DNA from: Obelidium mucronatum
Taxonomy: Eukaryota > Chytridiomycota > Chytridiomycetes > Chytridiales > Chytriomycetaceae
Length of the DNA: 64,000 nucleotides
Assembly: GCA_025765595.1 (NCBI GenBank)
Contig: JAIVFH010000041.1
Span: 214,155-278,154 of the forward strand
Direction of reading: 5' to 3'
Positions 23,484-33,405 of this stretch are shown in pieces; position 1 is the first letter of the stretch; each line of letters starts with the position of its first letter. The notes beneath the pieces are model-generated. The model was not told the origin of the DNA. It made no database searches and saw only the letters and a list, made by a program, of their open reading frames with translations. The translations under genes were made by a program, and so were the position numbers.

Positions 23484-24887
23484 ATGGCGTTCTTTGTCAC
23501 GCCTATCGCTTCAAGTTGGGCAAAGAATACACACTTAAAGCCACCTACAGACGGATATTCCAGCCCTTCACGCGCATCCATACTCGCCAGCTCCTCGCCT
23601 CAGCCTGAGCTGCACCAATCTGCCCAAGCCCATACAACATCACTAAATGACATGACCGATATTGTCGTCACCGAGTCTCCCATGATAGCCATCTTAGCGT
23701 ATTGCTTGACTTCTAATGTAGGGACTTAAAGCCGCGTATATTTCAATCTAATCCCTTTTATTCAAATGCCGGCCCTGTTACGTTGCCATGAATCTCCTGC
23801 ACTTTAATGCAGCTAATGGTTCTTGCAAACAAGGTTATCATGTCTACATTCGGTTTCAAACATGCCTTCCTCTTATTGGCATTTCAGACACTTATCACTC
23901 TCCTTGTCTTTCTTGTATTGGCATATGCTGGTTTCATCAAACACCGACAATTCAATATAGAAGATGCCACAAAGTGGATGCCCGTAACGATGAGTCTCGT
24001 ATTGATGATCTACTCCGGTGCAACAGCGCTCCGCTTCACGAGCATTGCCCTCCTTAATATCTTTAAGAATATGTCGTTGATTCTGATGGCGTATAGTGAA
24101 TGGCTTCTTTTCGACGGATTTCGTGTCACCAACCTCATTTTGCTGAGTTTCGCATTCATGGTGGCAAGTGCTGTCATTGCAGGTATTCAATAGTTCATTT
24201 TAAGGCACGATTGTTTCTTCGTTGTATGTTGAGAGTTTCTTCCAGGCTGGGACGACATTGTGTACGCCCCTCCAACAACAAACCTCGCTGCCTCCTATTT
24301 TTGGATGTTTGCAAACTGCGTTTCAACTGCAGTTTTTTCACTGACAATGAAGAGCAAAATCCGTGGAATAGGCTTCAAGGATTTTGACACTGTGTATTTT
24401 AACCAGATCATCGCGTGCCCTGTTTTGTTTATTTCTTCTTTGATCTTTGAGCGCAGAGCATTCAGCGACTTGTATTCTTGGTATTTGGGGAGTGCAGATG
24501 AAGGGGAATGGAACGGACTGGTTCTGGCTATTATTTTGAGTGGCGTCACACAATTTGGAATTGCGTATTGCTCGGCGTGGTGCTTGCGTGTTACATCGTC
24601 TACTACATTGAGGTGACTCTTGACTTCAGTTTTTTAGCAGAATTTTTGATGGGTAAATTAGTATGGCTGGGACTCTCAACAAGCTCCCACTCTCCATCAT
24701 TGGTATGATCTTGTTCGAAGATGCCTTAACTACGCAGCGTGTAGAAGGGGTATTCTTGGCTGTTTTTGGTGGGGTCTTGTATTGTCGTGCAAAGATGTTC
24801 TCAGAAGCCCCAGCTCAGCCTAAATCCGACGACATAGAAAAGATGCGATTGATGGAAATGAATGAAAAGGGACACATATCTCAATAA
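23484..24887 (+). CDS. VRG4: GDP-mannose transporter of the Golgi (VRG4 type)
   Basis: Exchanges cytosolic GDP-mannose for GMP across the Golgi membrane, feeding mannosylation of glycoproteins and glycolipids. Four exons join in frame through GT-AG introns: 23484-23717, 23813-24182, 24246-24612 and 24662-24887, giving 398 aa, in the usual size range. Exon 2 matches the family through DATKWMPVTMSLVLMIYSG and FKNMSLILMAYSE; exon 4 opens with GTLNKLP, the GALNKLP-type nucleotide-sugar motif of VRG4. About ten hydrophobic segments are visible; the N terminus (about 60 aa, Ser/Pro-rich) is cytosolic. The ATG at 23484 is the first in frame with the family N-terminal block SPMIAILAYC. The tail ends in a charged segment with no strong ER signal. 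A decayed copy of part of exon 2 lies at 38238-38346. No breaks seen; introns of 49-95 bp. Confidence 0.92.
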
Positions 24888-25242
24888 AATATTACATGGC
24901 GTTCCTTCTCTGTCTTCGGATATTCAATAATATCTCGTCGTAAGTCCTGGCCAACAGAATTACTGCAGGCCAGGACATTTAGGAAATCGAATTGCTGGAC
25001 TGTCTTCGTACTGTAACAAACGATGGTTGCGTTGCGACGGCTATGAAAGCTTGCGTACCAATATTTACCACAATCTCGACGGAAAAAAGAGCAACGTCTT
25101 CCTCAGACGAGAGGGCCCCTTTATACCATCATAGATACTTTTTTTGTCGGGGACTTCGAGTCATTGAGGTCATCTTAAGAATGCAACCAACGTCTCAGTA
25201 TATAATGAATTAATAAACATTTGTAGACATTTATTGATACTA
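24888..25242. other. Intergenic spacer
   Basis: 3' flank of VRG4 and of the converging small gene; no other gene seen. AATAAA appears on the minus strand shortly after 25243. Confidence 0.5.
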
Positions 25243-25495
25243 TTAAAAGCTATTAAATAATGAACCATATTTATTTTTGATGGTAGATCCAGCCAATGCG
25301 GCAGATTCTGCTGCGCTCATTTTTTCTGGTTCTGCAATATAGTTTGCAACCAAACGCGACTATGAAACATAAAAGATGAACCACAAAAAATTTAGTTCTT
25401 CAGACATCGTGAACAAACAAACTAACCAGATTTCTCTGTATACTCTTCAGGAACGTGTCCGAAGATGTCGATACTGAATATAGGCGATTGGCCAT
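25243..25495 (-). CDS. Small two-exon protein, 61 aa, unrecognised
   Basis: Exon 1 (25427-25495, MANRLYSVSTSSDTFLKSIQ...) and exon 2 (25243-25359, ...NYIAEPEKMSAAESAALAG...) join in phase 0 through a 67-bp intron with GTTAGT donor and ATAG acceptor, giving 61 aa. An AATAAA follows the stop on the minus strand. No transmembrane segment; the Ala/Ser/Glu-rich C-terminal half could form a helix. The length and clean splice suggest a real small gene, perhaps a subunit of a larger complex, but I do not recognise it. More upstream coding sequence (reading SALFLYFTQNFKKVSPELI near 25600-25530) might belong to it through another exon. Confidence 0.45.
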
Positions 25496-25888
25496 TCAGG
25501 ACCCAAAACCAAAAAGGCGAATGAGTTCTGGAGACACCTTTTTGAAGTTTTGGGTGAAGTAGAGAAAGAGGGCAGATGGCTCCTCTTCTACTTTTGATGA
25601 AGGGGAAAAAGGAAATTAAAAAATTAGCTGGAAAATTGCGAACTTATCTATTGTACTGGTTACACTTATAGCAGATGGGGGCTCAAAAGAATCGCATAAT
25701 GTAGATTAGTTTCTGGGCGGAGTATGGGTACTTTTGGACTTCAGCCTGGTGAGAAGCATTGAATTGAATTATTTGTCATATTTTCCCGCCGAAGAAAAAA
25801 ATTTTATGGTGGGTCTTTTTTTGATTGCGCACCATATTCACGAATCCAACTTCAACGAGAAACGCCGTCTCGAAGCCAAACAAGTCGT

Positions 25889-27460
25889 ATGGGAGTTGAA
25901 TCAAGAACCACCTCTCGATTGGAGATTCCTTGCAAAGTTACAGCCACTATGAAAAGGGAGTTCAGCAAGGCCGTGACTGCGACGTGTCTCGCCGTCGCTG
26001 GCCTGGTGTCCGTCGCTGGCATTGTGTTTGAATTCTCCCATCTGATTACCAGTGGCGCTTTTAAATCATTCGACCCGCTGCAATATGAAAAAGAAATGAA
26101 ACCATCAGGCGGGAAATGGAAGGATATGACAGCACTCAACACTTTCACGAACATTGCTTTGCATCAACAACCCCTATATGACAGCTACACTGAAGTCAAC
26201 ATTGATGTTACAACGTGGAGGGACATGTGCCGAGCAGGAACCTGCATCTTTCGCGCGAGATTGAAGGGACCAGAGATCCATGAGACTTACATGCAACTTG
26301 TACCGGGACAAACCAACAAGTATCGAAGCACGTTTCAAGTTGAAAACACTGGAGATTATAGTCTGTTTGTTCTCTGGGAGGCTAAGTCGAATTCGAGTGA
26401 GAAGATTGGAGACGTTTTCACCAATGCCATCGACATCCATGAGCCAGCCATCTGCGTAGGCGAGACTGTCAGCAACAACTCATTAACTGTCCACATTGCT
26501 GGTCGCGCCAAACCCATCAGCGCCCTGGAATACCTAGATACGATGCCTGTCTGCAAGTATGACAGCAGGGGTGTCCAGGCGGCACCGGACTTTGTGTGGA
26601 CCAGCCGCGAAGTCCTCAGGCAGCGAGGGTTCTCGCCCCTGCATACATTGATGGCACCCGATCACATGATTGGAGCCAAAGGGGTCGTTCTAGCTCAGGA
26701 GTACGTGTGGCACAGCCGCAACTGCCGACAATCGTACCTGTCCGACGACCTGTTGTCGCCGACGGCATTTGACTTCTTGGCCTTGGGCACCAGCCGCGTG
26801 TTCTACATGGCGGACGGCTGGAACGTCTTGCACGCGCAGAGGCCGCCCATTTACTTCACTGCCCTAGAGACGGGCAACAACGACGCACCGGAGATGGCAG
26901 CGCGCATCCGCGCGATCTTAGACGGCCAGCCGAAGCGCAGTGAGAGCCAGCGGCCGCTCGTCGTGCTGCTCTCGCACGGCGTGTGGCAGTGCCGCGAGCA
27001 CAACAACGACACACGCACCGCGGACACGCCCTTCACATTCAATGCCCAGGCGGAGCAGTCGCTTGCCGCCGTGCGTGAGGGCACAGACAGACCGTTGCAC
27101 GTCATTGTCGCCACACAGCCGTACACCCAACCAATCTCCCTCAATCAACCATCCTTCGACGAGGACCGGCGCGTCTACTTTGCTGTTGACGGTATGGGGC
27201 GCCAGGAGCCGTTGCTCGGCGTCCGTATTGAGACTGTCAACTGGGCGTGGAAAGCTGCTGCTTTGACTACTCCGCAGAATGTGTCCATTTTGGATTTCGG
27301 TGCAATGACCATGCCTCGGTCTGATCGCTGCGTTGACAACGTGCACTACGGTTCCCCAGGCGGTACAAAGTTAAATTGGACGGACGAAGTGAATTTCGCA
27401 ATGCGTCAGCTCGTGTTTGCGGCCGCCTATATCAAGAACATTGGGAATAATTATGAATAA
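25889..27460 (+). CDS. NXPE/PC-esterase-like type II membrane protein
   Basis: A single-exon protein of 523 aa. A hydrophobic segment near residues 31-55 (after MKREFSKAVTATCLAVAGLV) predicts a signal anchor; translation may instead start at that Met (25949). Residues about 100-175 resemble the immunoglobulin/filamin-like domain of NXPE proteins (YRSTFQVENTGDYSLFVLW). The C-terminal half looks like an SGNH/PC-esterase fold: FLALGTSR near residue 300 where the GDS block would be, VVLLSHGVWQC in the middle, and DNVHYGSPGG near 483-492 as the Asp-His catalytic pair. Such enzymes add or remove acyl groups on glycans in the secretory pathway. GC content rises in 26700-27200. The Ser of the GDS block is replaced by a weaker ALGTS, so catalysis is uncertain. 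Lies head-to-tail before GT17. Confidence 0.6.
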   Translation: MGVESRTTSRLEIPCKVTATMKREFSKAVTATCLAVAGLVSVAGIVFEFSHLITSGAFKSFDPLQYEKEMKPSGGKWKDMTALNTFTNIALHQQPLYDSYTEVNIDVTTWRDMCRAGTCIFRARLKGPEIHETYMQLVPGQTNKYRSTFQVENTGDYSLFVLWEAKSNSSEKIGDVFTNAIDIHEPAICVGETVSNNSLTVHIAGRAKPISALEYLDTMPVCKYDSRGVQAAPDFVWTSREVLRQRGFSPLHTLMAPDHMIGAKGVVLAQEYVWHSRNCRQSYLSDDLLSPTAFDFLALGTSRVFYMADGWNVLHAQRPPIYFTALETGNNDAPEMAARIRAILDGQPKRSESQRPLVVLLSHGVWQCREHNNDTRTADTPFTFNAQAEQSLAAVREGTDRPLHVIVATQPYTQPISLNQPSFDEDRRVYFAVDGMGRQEPLLGVRIETVNWAWKAAALTTPQNVSILDFGAMTMPRSDRCVDNVHYGSPGGTKLNWTDEVNFAMRQLVFAAAYIKNIGNNYE

Positions 27461-28137
27461 AGTGCACGGGGGGGTTCATCTGAAGTCGTGTCTGTGTGTG
27501 TTATCCTCCAAGTTTCCCCAAACACTCACTGACCTTCGAATAAAAAAATTGAATCGCTTTCAATTGGTTTTCGTTGGTGTTACCGTGTTCCTTCAAAATG
27601 AGTTTAGCTTCAGGGTACAAGCATAATCGTTCCAAAACCATAGCGTCCTCGAATCATGCAACCGTAAAGACCAGAGCAGCTGTTCTTTTAGTGTTTAACT
27701 GGTTTCTTCATGAAAACCACCACAAGCACATGTTTTGCCATACCCGCTGATAGTTGAATTTTTGTATGGGCAATGTTCTCGTTTACTCAGTTGTACGTTC
27801 TCTACCACAATGTAAGGCACATTTCCAGCCCCAGAAGGACGGCCACGCTTGCTTACTGACAGAGCGGTAGCAATCGGAGATCCTGCGTCACTTGAAGGAG
27901 GTGCGCTGCACGGCCTTCTCATGACTGAGCCGGAAGGAAAAAAATTGCACAAGACCAGACTCCATACTCTCTTCTGCTTTGAGACTAAAGAAATGGTGAA
28001 ATTGAGGAATTCATTTATTCATTTGAGCCACAAGATGAGAGTGAATTTCAATTTGGCATGCGGAGTGACCGGATGTACATTAATATAATTCAGTTGTTTT
28101 GCCTTATCTTTCGACCACAATAATTTCACAATTTCGT
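27461..28137. other. Spacer with one possible small AT-hook protein
   Basis: The minus strand 27695-27922 (75 aa from an ATG at 27922) reads SKRGRPSGAG, an AT-hook-like core, then a cysteine cluster (HCPYKN, KTCACGGFH). This could be a small DNA-binding protein or a piece of a transposon accessory gene. No splice or promoter evidence; low confidence. The rest is without features. Confidence 0.3.
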
Positions 28138-28163
28138 AAATTTGTCAGGGCGGGTAGGCGGGA
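28138..28163 (+). promoter_or_regulatory. G-rich box upstream of GT17
   Basis: Second copy of the box before VRG4 (AAATTTGTCAGGGCGGGT, then AGGCGGGA). A further G-rich run (GTGGGCGGGC) follows at about 28172. See the linked finding. Confidence 0.45.
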
Positions 28164-28241
28164 ATAATTTTTGTGGGCGGGCTGGCAAAAATAATGGATT
28201 TAAAATAGAAAATCACGCAATATGAGACCCGCCCCCCAAAA

Positions 28242-29588
28242 ATGATCCCGTTGAAAGCTGCCGACAAGTTCAACCGCCGTTCTTACGTAGGAAAGCCAAT
28301 CGCCATTACTGTAGCATGTACATTTGCTGTGGTTCTTGGATGCACCTTTTTCGCATTGCCAGAATCGTCTTCAACAAACCACCACCAGATATACGACACT
28401 GACCTCACACGCGGGTACAGCCTCGCGGCAGACTACCTCAAGTTTCCAGTGAGTACCGTCGTTGCTCTTTCTGGACAGGAGGGACACCAAGAGGAAATTG
28501 ACGAATACATTGCGGACCTGATTGAACTGTTGGTTCCTCATGTGGCCAAAGACCCAGCTGTACCTGCAAACAACACCTGCGTCGAACCGCCAATGCATGA
28601 AGACGATCTTCGATGCTCTGACTACCCTGACATCTTTGAATCATCCCCTGCTAAAACTCCTCGTCGTATGGCCATTGCCCTTCAATTAGGGTTTGACGTT
28701 GATACTCTTGAAATTGCTCTCTATCAGTACCACAACACGTTCGACCACGTCTTTCTCCTCGAGTCTATGGTTGTGCATCACCACAAGATTCGCAAGCCGC
28801 TGCTCTGGGAGACACTTAAGTCAACGCCACGCTTCAAAAAATTTGCAGACCAAGTCATCCATATAGTTGATGACGACTCTACGGCTTTTACAGCTGGTAA
28901 GCCCGGCCACAATAAGGACACATCTACTTTCGGCCATGAACAGCACCAAGAAAAGAAACGATGGGACGTAATTAACACTTGGAATATAAAAACAAAATAC
29001 TATGGGGACGAAGACTTAATTGCCTTTGGTGACGTCGATGAAATCCCAAGTCTCAAAAACATTCGCTTGCTTAAGCACTGTGTTTTGAAAGCAAGTCCAG
29101 TAGATATTGGAATCTGGTTTACAATGGGACGTTTGAAAGATGGTTTCGCAACCGACTTTCCTGTAAAGGGGCACCCTTACACTCTTGGAGATCCGACTTT
29201 CTTTAAGTTTAAGGATGCTATTGCGTTCGAAAAGAAGGAAAACAGATATCCCGGGCGTTTGAGAGGACACTCGGGGAGATTCTTGTTGGGGGGGGCACAC
29301 TTGACGAATTATGGGTATCTGCCATTCCAAATGTTGAAGAGAATATCTTGCTCTGAGTGCGGCCTCAACAACGATCTTCTGGTTCGATGGAGAACTGGTT
29401 TCATGAATTCAAGTGTTTTTCAGTTGGAGATGGACATGTCCGAGGACTGGATTAAAAGATACCAGTCTAGAATCAAGCTCGTATCGGAGATCAACGATCC
29501 AGGCATTGTCTCTGTTCCTTGGTTTTTGGAATGTAACTTGAAGAGATTTCCAATGTGGATGGGCGAAAACGACCTCCGCAACCTTTAA
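28242..29588 (+). CDS. Family 17 glycosyltransferase (MGAT3-like)
   Basis: GT17 enzymes transfer N-acetylglucosamine in beta-1,4 linkage to the core mannose of N-glycans in animals; in fungi the exact acceptor is not settled. One exon, 448 aa, type II topology: short cytosolic head with KAADKFNRRSYVGK, a membrane anchor near residues 20-40, a stem, then the catalytic domain. Hallmarks: QYHNTFDHVFLLESMVVHHH (about 165-185), KRWDVI and IAFGDVDEIPSL (near 262-270, the DxD-type metal/nucleotide site), GRLRGHSGRFLLGGAHLTN, and a closing CSECGLNNDLLVRW segment. The family residues are present and there is no break. AATAAA follows just after the stop (about 29589). It lies 0.8 kb after the PC-esterase-like gene and shares an upstream G-rich box with VRG4, consistent with a role in Golgi glycosylation. 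Confidence 0.85.
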   Translation: MIPLKAADKFNRRSYVGKPIAITVACTFAVVLGCTFFALPESSSTNHHQIYDTDLTRGYSLAADYLKFPVSTVVALSGQEGHQEEIDEYIADLIELLVPHVAKDPAVPANNTCVEPPMHEDDLRCSDYPDIFESSPAKTPRRMAIALQLGFDVDTLEIALYQYHNTFDHVFLLESMVVHHHKIRKPLLWETLKSTPRFKKFADQVIHIVDDDSTAFTAGKPGHNKDTSTFGHEQHQEKKRWDVINTWNIKTKYYGDEDLIAFGDVDEIPSLKNIRLLKHCVLKASPVDIGIWFTMGRLKDGFATDFPVKGHPYTLGDPTFFKFKDAIAFEKKENRYPGRLRGHSGRFLLGGAHLTNYGYLPFQMLKRISCSECGLNNDLLVRWRTGFMNSSVFQLEMDMSEDWIKRYQSRIKLVSEINDPGIVSVPWFLECNLKRFPMWMGENDLRNL

Positions 29589-29973
29589 AATAAACAAAAA
29601 ATACCTATTCGATTTAACCCATATTAAGAAATTTCAAATTTGATGTTTAATGTTTGATATAAGTGAGTTGTTTCGGATCGTTTGAGTGTCTACAACCATA
29701 ATCCTGAGGAGGACAATCTGCGCACCCTACGCCGTAAGCGTCCTGCTTCGCCAACGGCAAAAAACTTCTGTTTGAAAATCTTTTGTTCTTTCCAGTAGTT
29801 CAATTTCGAAATAAAAATGCCGTTTTTCTTGACACTTTATTTTAATCCTCAGCTTGGTTATGTTGTAAAGTGCCACCAGCTGCACTGGTCTTTCTTTATT
29901 CAATACACATCAAAACATTGTTCTTTTCAACAGGAGCCGCAATGGAATGAAATAAATTGACTGGTTTCGGTTC
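29589..29973. other. Spacer between convergent GT17 and ATIC genes
   Basis: 3' flanks only; no gene seen. Confidence 0.5.
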
Positions 29974-31997
29974 TCAGTGGTGGAATAGACGAAGAGTTGT
30001 GTGCACAAACACAATGTTGTGTTTTTCGGCACTTTCGATGACAGCCTTATCCATAACAGAACCACTTGGAGCAGCGATGGCTTGGACTCCCGAGGCGGCG
30101 GCACGCTCAACATTATCGCTGAATGGGAAAAATGCATCGCTGGCAAGCACAAGGCCCTTCATTTGCTTCTTCCAGTCCTTTTGATCTTGCTCGGTGAACT
30201 TTGGTGGAACACTTGTAAAAAGAGCATCCCAAGCACTTTGGTCATTGATTTGACGTGTCACATATAAGTCAATGGCGTTGGACTTATCAGCGCGCTTAAC
30301 TTCTTTTTTGAAGGGCAATGCCAAAACCTTGGGGTGGTGGCGGTACCACCAGTTGTCGGCTTTGTCCCCGGCCAAACGGGTACAATCTGTGCACAAAAAG
30401 TAAGCATTGAGAACCAACGAAGTATGTTTTAACGTACGGATTCTGGATTGCTGACCAGCACCCAAGCCAACAGTCATTCCGTTTTTGGCATAGCAGACAG
30501 AGTTACTCTGCGTGTATTTCAAGGCAATGGTCGCAACCACCAAATCCCTTAAGTTTTCCTTGGAGAGTTTGCCTCCAGCGGTGACCACATTTCCAAACAG
30601 CTCTTCGGTGATAACAGCATCATTGCGGCGTTGAGTCATAGTCAACCCATAAACCTCCCGAGATTCAGTAATAGGAGGCTCATAAGCGCTGTCCATTTGC
30701 AAGACGGTGTACTTCCCACCTTTCTTCTTTTGGAGAACTTCCAATGCATCGGCATCATATCCAGGGGCAATAACACCATCTGACACTTCACGAGAGATAA
30801 TTTTGGCTGTAGCCAAGTCGCAGTTGTGGGAGAGGGCGATCCAGTCTCCGAAAGAACTCATACGATCTGCTCCACGAGCTCGGGCGTACGCGTTAGCTAG
30901 TGGTGTCAATGGGACACCCAAATCATCAACACCAAAGATTTTCTTCTCATCATCAGTCAATGGGGTAGCAACCGCAGCACCGGCAGGGCTGACATGCTTG
31001 AAAGAGGCTGCAGCTGGCAACTTAGTGGCAATAGCCAGTTCCTTAACAAGAGCCCACGCGTTCAAAGCATCTAACAAGTTGATATAGCCTGGGGATCCAG
31101 CAAGAACCTTGAATGGAAGCTCGCCATTTGCATTGAATACTTGCGCAGGCTTTTGGTGTGGGTTGGCACCATAGCGGAGCACTAGCTGGTGGTCTCCTTG
31201 GCCCTTGTACTGCTCGCGGAAGTAGGCAGAGATGGCACGGTCGTACTCAGCAGTCATTTCAAAAGCCTTGAGTGCGAATTCCTTGCGAAGACCATCAGAA
31301 ACAGAGGCGACACCGTTCGCTTCATGGTTCTTCTTGAGTTCAGCAAGGAAAGCAGAATAATCAGATGGATCCGAGATGATGGTAACACGGGCATGATTCT
31401 TGGCTGCGGCACGCAAGAGAGTAACTCCTCCAATATCAACTTCCTCAACGGCCTGAGCGATGGTAACACCATCCTTGGCAACAGTCTGAGTAAATGGGTA
31501 GAGGTTGCATACAACGTAATCAATGTAAGCATATTCACGAGCAGTCATATCAGCCTGGTCCTTATCAGTAGCTTGTGCCAGAATTCCGCCGTGGACGGCA
31601 GGGTGAAGAGTCTTGACACGGCCCCCAAGCATTTCTGGTGCCTGAGTAATATCGGCAACATCACTGAATAGGGAGATGTCATCAAAACAGGTGTGCAATG
31701 TTTTTCGTTTTTTTTTTCCTACCTAACTTCCAACCCAGCATCCTTGATAACCTTGGATGTACCTCCTGAAGCAACAAGCTTGATACCAACTTCAGCGAGG
31801 CCCTTGGCTAGAACAAGAAGATCCTTCTTGTCGGACACAGACAGCAAGGCTAGATTGGATACAAGCACAATAAGTAATCGTCCCACAAAAAACAGCCCCC
31901 ATACAGAAACCACACTACCATATTTCGCAGTTAGGTCATGCGTGGCGGCTTTCTTGTTAGCACCAGATGTGCTTCTGGTTCTCTTGACTCCAGTCAT
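29974..31997 (-). CDS. ADE17: Bifunctional AICAR transformylase/IMP cyclohydrolase
   Basis: Catalyses the last two steps of IMP synthesis: formyl transfer from 10-formyl-THF to AICAR, then ring closure. Four exons on the minus strand: 31997-31919, 31849-31723, 31663-30438 and 30386-29974 (614 aa; family about 590). Introns are 69, 59 and 51 bp, all GT-AG. The third has no stop and is a multiple of three, so a plain reading frame hides it; removing it restores the conserved run [14 protein letters not shown]. The cyclohydrolase domain starts [10 protein letters not shown] and contains [19 protein letters not shown]; the transformylase domain has [11 protein letters not shown] with the catalytic Lys-His pair, and [21 protein letters not shown]. 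The first 25 aa are an extra basic head. Symbol follows yeast ADE16/ADE17; the single copy cannot be assigned to one of them. Confidence 0.95.
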
Positions 31998-32784
31998 TTT
32001 TCTTTTTCAAATTGAAAAGAATGAAATGTATAAACATTAATTCACGCCCCCCATTCACAACTTATATCATCTCGCAAACAATAAGACCATGCGGGGGTCA
32101 GTCAAATGACGTATGCCTCGTACTTAACATCGCTCAGAGGCAGATGTTCAAGTACAGCTTGTTGGAAAATCTCTGAAGCAATTTGTTCGATTTTGTCTGG
32201 GTGACCGGCATCATTTGCTTCACAAGCACGCCATATTATCACTAACTGTGAGCAGTGTAGTTTGCATAGCTTTCTTTCTTGGAGAAATGTGGTGCTCCTT
32301 TTGAGGCACCGGAAATGACAAGCAGCTTGGAAATTGCCATCAATAGGCGTGTGCCAGTTTTCTGTGAAAAACGTCAAAGGCGTGAATTTATTCAGGAAAA
32401 ACTGTAGCTACCGAAACAAAAAATGATGGCTGCCAATTTAGGCCAGGAATGACCGATTTCGAGCTCTGAATCGGTAGTTATGGTAAGGCTCATAAAATAA
32501 CGCCGCACGCCTGAAGACCCCTTTTAACGAGCGAACCGAACAAATGTATTAAATACTATCTTCTTTGTAACACAACCAGGTCCGTATGGGCAATAGTCGA
32601 TGGAGGCGGTTTTGGAAATGCATGGTCTGCCCGCGAAAATTCACTGTCGGCCCGCCCGGCCGACAGAATTCCCGCCCAGTGGAAAGCTTATAAACGACAG
32701 CCATTCTAAGAAGGCATCTGCATTTCCCACGGATTTAAGGCGAATCCACCAACACACATCTTCTCAGAGTTCTTCCCAGTAAAT
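31998..32784. other. Region between ATIC and a small plus-strand frame
   Basis: A minus frame at 32102-32377 (91 aa, ending QQAVLEHLPLSDVKYEAYVI) and an overlapping alternative frame (KLLVISGASKGAPHFSKKES) look protein-like, but no family is recognised and the two do not join cleanly. G+C-rich inverted words (cccgcccggccgac) lie at 32640-32680. Confidence 0.3.
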
Positions 32785-32922
32785 ATGCGCGAAGTGAATG
32801 TGAACCCAAAGGAATATTTGAATCTAGTTGTGAATGCAGGGACTGTGGTTGATACGGAGGGCTCTGATGTGTACAATAGAGTCGTTACAATCAATTCGGA
32901 CATCCATGCGTACTTGAAGTAA
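32785..32922 (+). CDS. Short frame, possible last exon of an unknown gene
   Basis: ATG at 32785 gives 45 aa (MREVNVNPKEYLNLVVNAG...). The same frame is open upstream to about 32715 (AKANPPTHIFSEFFPVN-like), so this may be a 3' exon rather than a complete gene. AATAAA lies about 20 bp after the stop (32943-32948). No recognised domain. The composition is more protein-like than that of neighbouring frames. Confidence 0.35.
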   Translation: MREVNVNPKEYLNLVVNAGTVVDTEGSDVYNRVVTINSDIHAYLK

Positions 32923-33297
32923 CTTTTGGAAGAAATTGTACTGAAATAAAAGAAACTCTTGAGTTCAACAGTTTTTCTCAAATCATGGTCCATCCACAGT
33001 TTCATCACAAAAAAACTGCCTTGTTTGAGGTGCAGGTTTCGGTCCTCAAAGTCCATTCAAGGAGGACCTACAGCAAGTGAACTGAAACAATGGGTAATGC
33101 CTGAATCTCCTTAACACCATTCACTCCACCTGTCTCTTAGCAAGTCACCCACAACCACTTTCTCAATATGTCTACTTTTCAAAACTGTCATGGCTTTTTC
33201 CCGATCAGCCCCAAAGTCAAACGTTTTTTTTCTTCACGCAAATTTATTAGCATCCACGAAGATGTCCGCGGACAACCGACCGCATATCCGGCCCGCT

Positions 33298-33335
<38 letters not shown>
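33298..33335. repeat. (CT)n microsatellite
   Basis: Nearly perfect run of CT dinucleotides, directly followed by the palindromic motif copy. Confidence 0.95.
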
Positions 33336-33390
33336 GCCTGATGACTCATACCTGCAGGTATCTGGTCTGGACCAGGTACGTATCCCTAAA
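33336..33390 (-). repeat. Palindromic repeat motif, copy 2
   Basis: Inverse copy of 21776-21830 (GATGACTCATACCTGCAGG, then ACCAGGTACGTATCCCTA). Confidence 0.6.
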
Positions 33391-33405
33391 TTCTTGCTCT
33401 TCCCC

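Noticed and set aside
24295..24553. Minus-strand frames over VRG4 exon 3
   Set aside because: Antisense shadows of a gene with clear family similarity and splice sites.
26851..27346. Minus-strand frames of 97 and 142 aa over the PC-esterase-like gene
   Set aside because: Long only because the region is GC-rich; the plus-strand protein has domains and continuity.
31189..31671. 160-aa plus-strand frame over ATIC
   Set aside because: Antisense to conserved cyclohydrolase sequence.
32102..32377. S-adenosylmethionine synthetase fragment because of GHPDKI
   Set aside because: Only six residues agree; surrounding motifs of the enzyme are absent.
33298..33335. CRISPR-like array
   Set aside because: Simple CT dinucleotide repeat; no CRISPR array or cas gene anywhere in the window.
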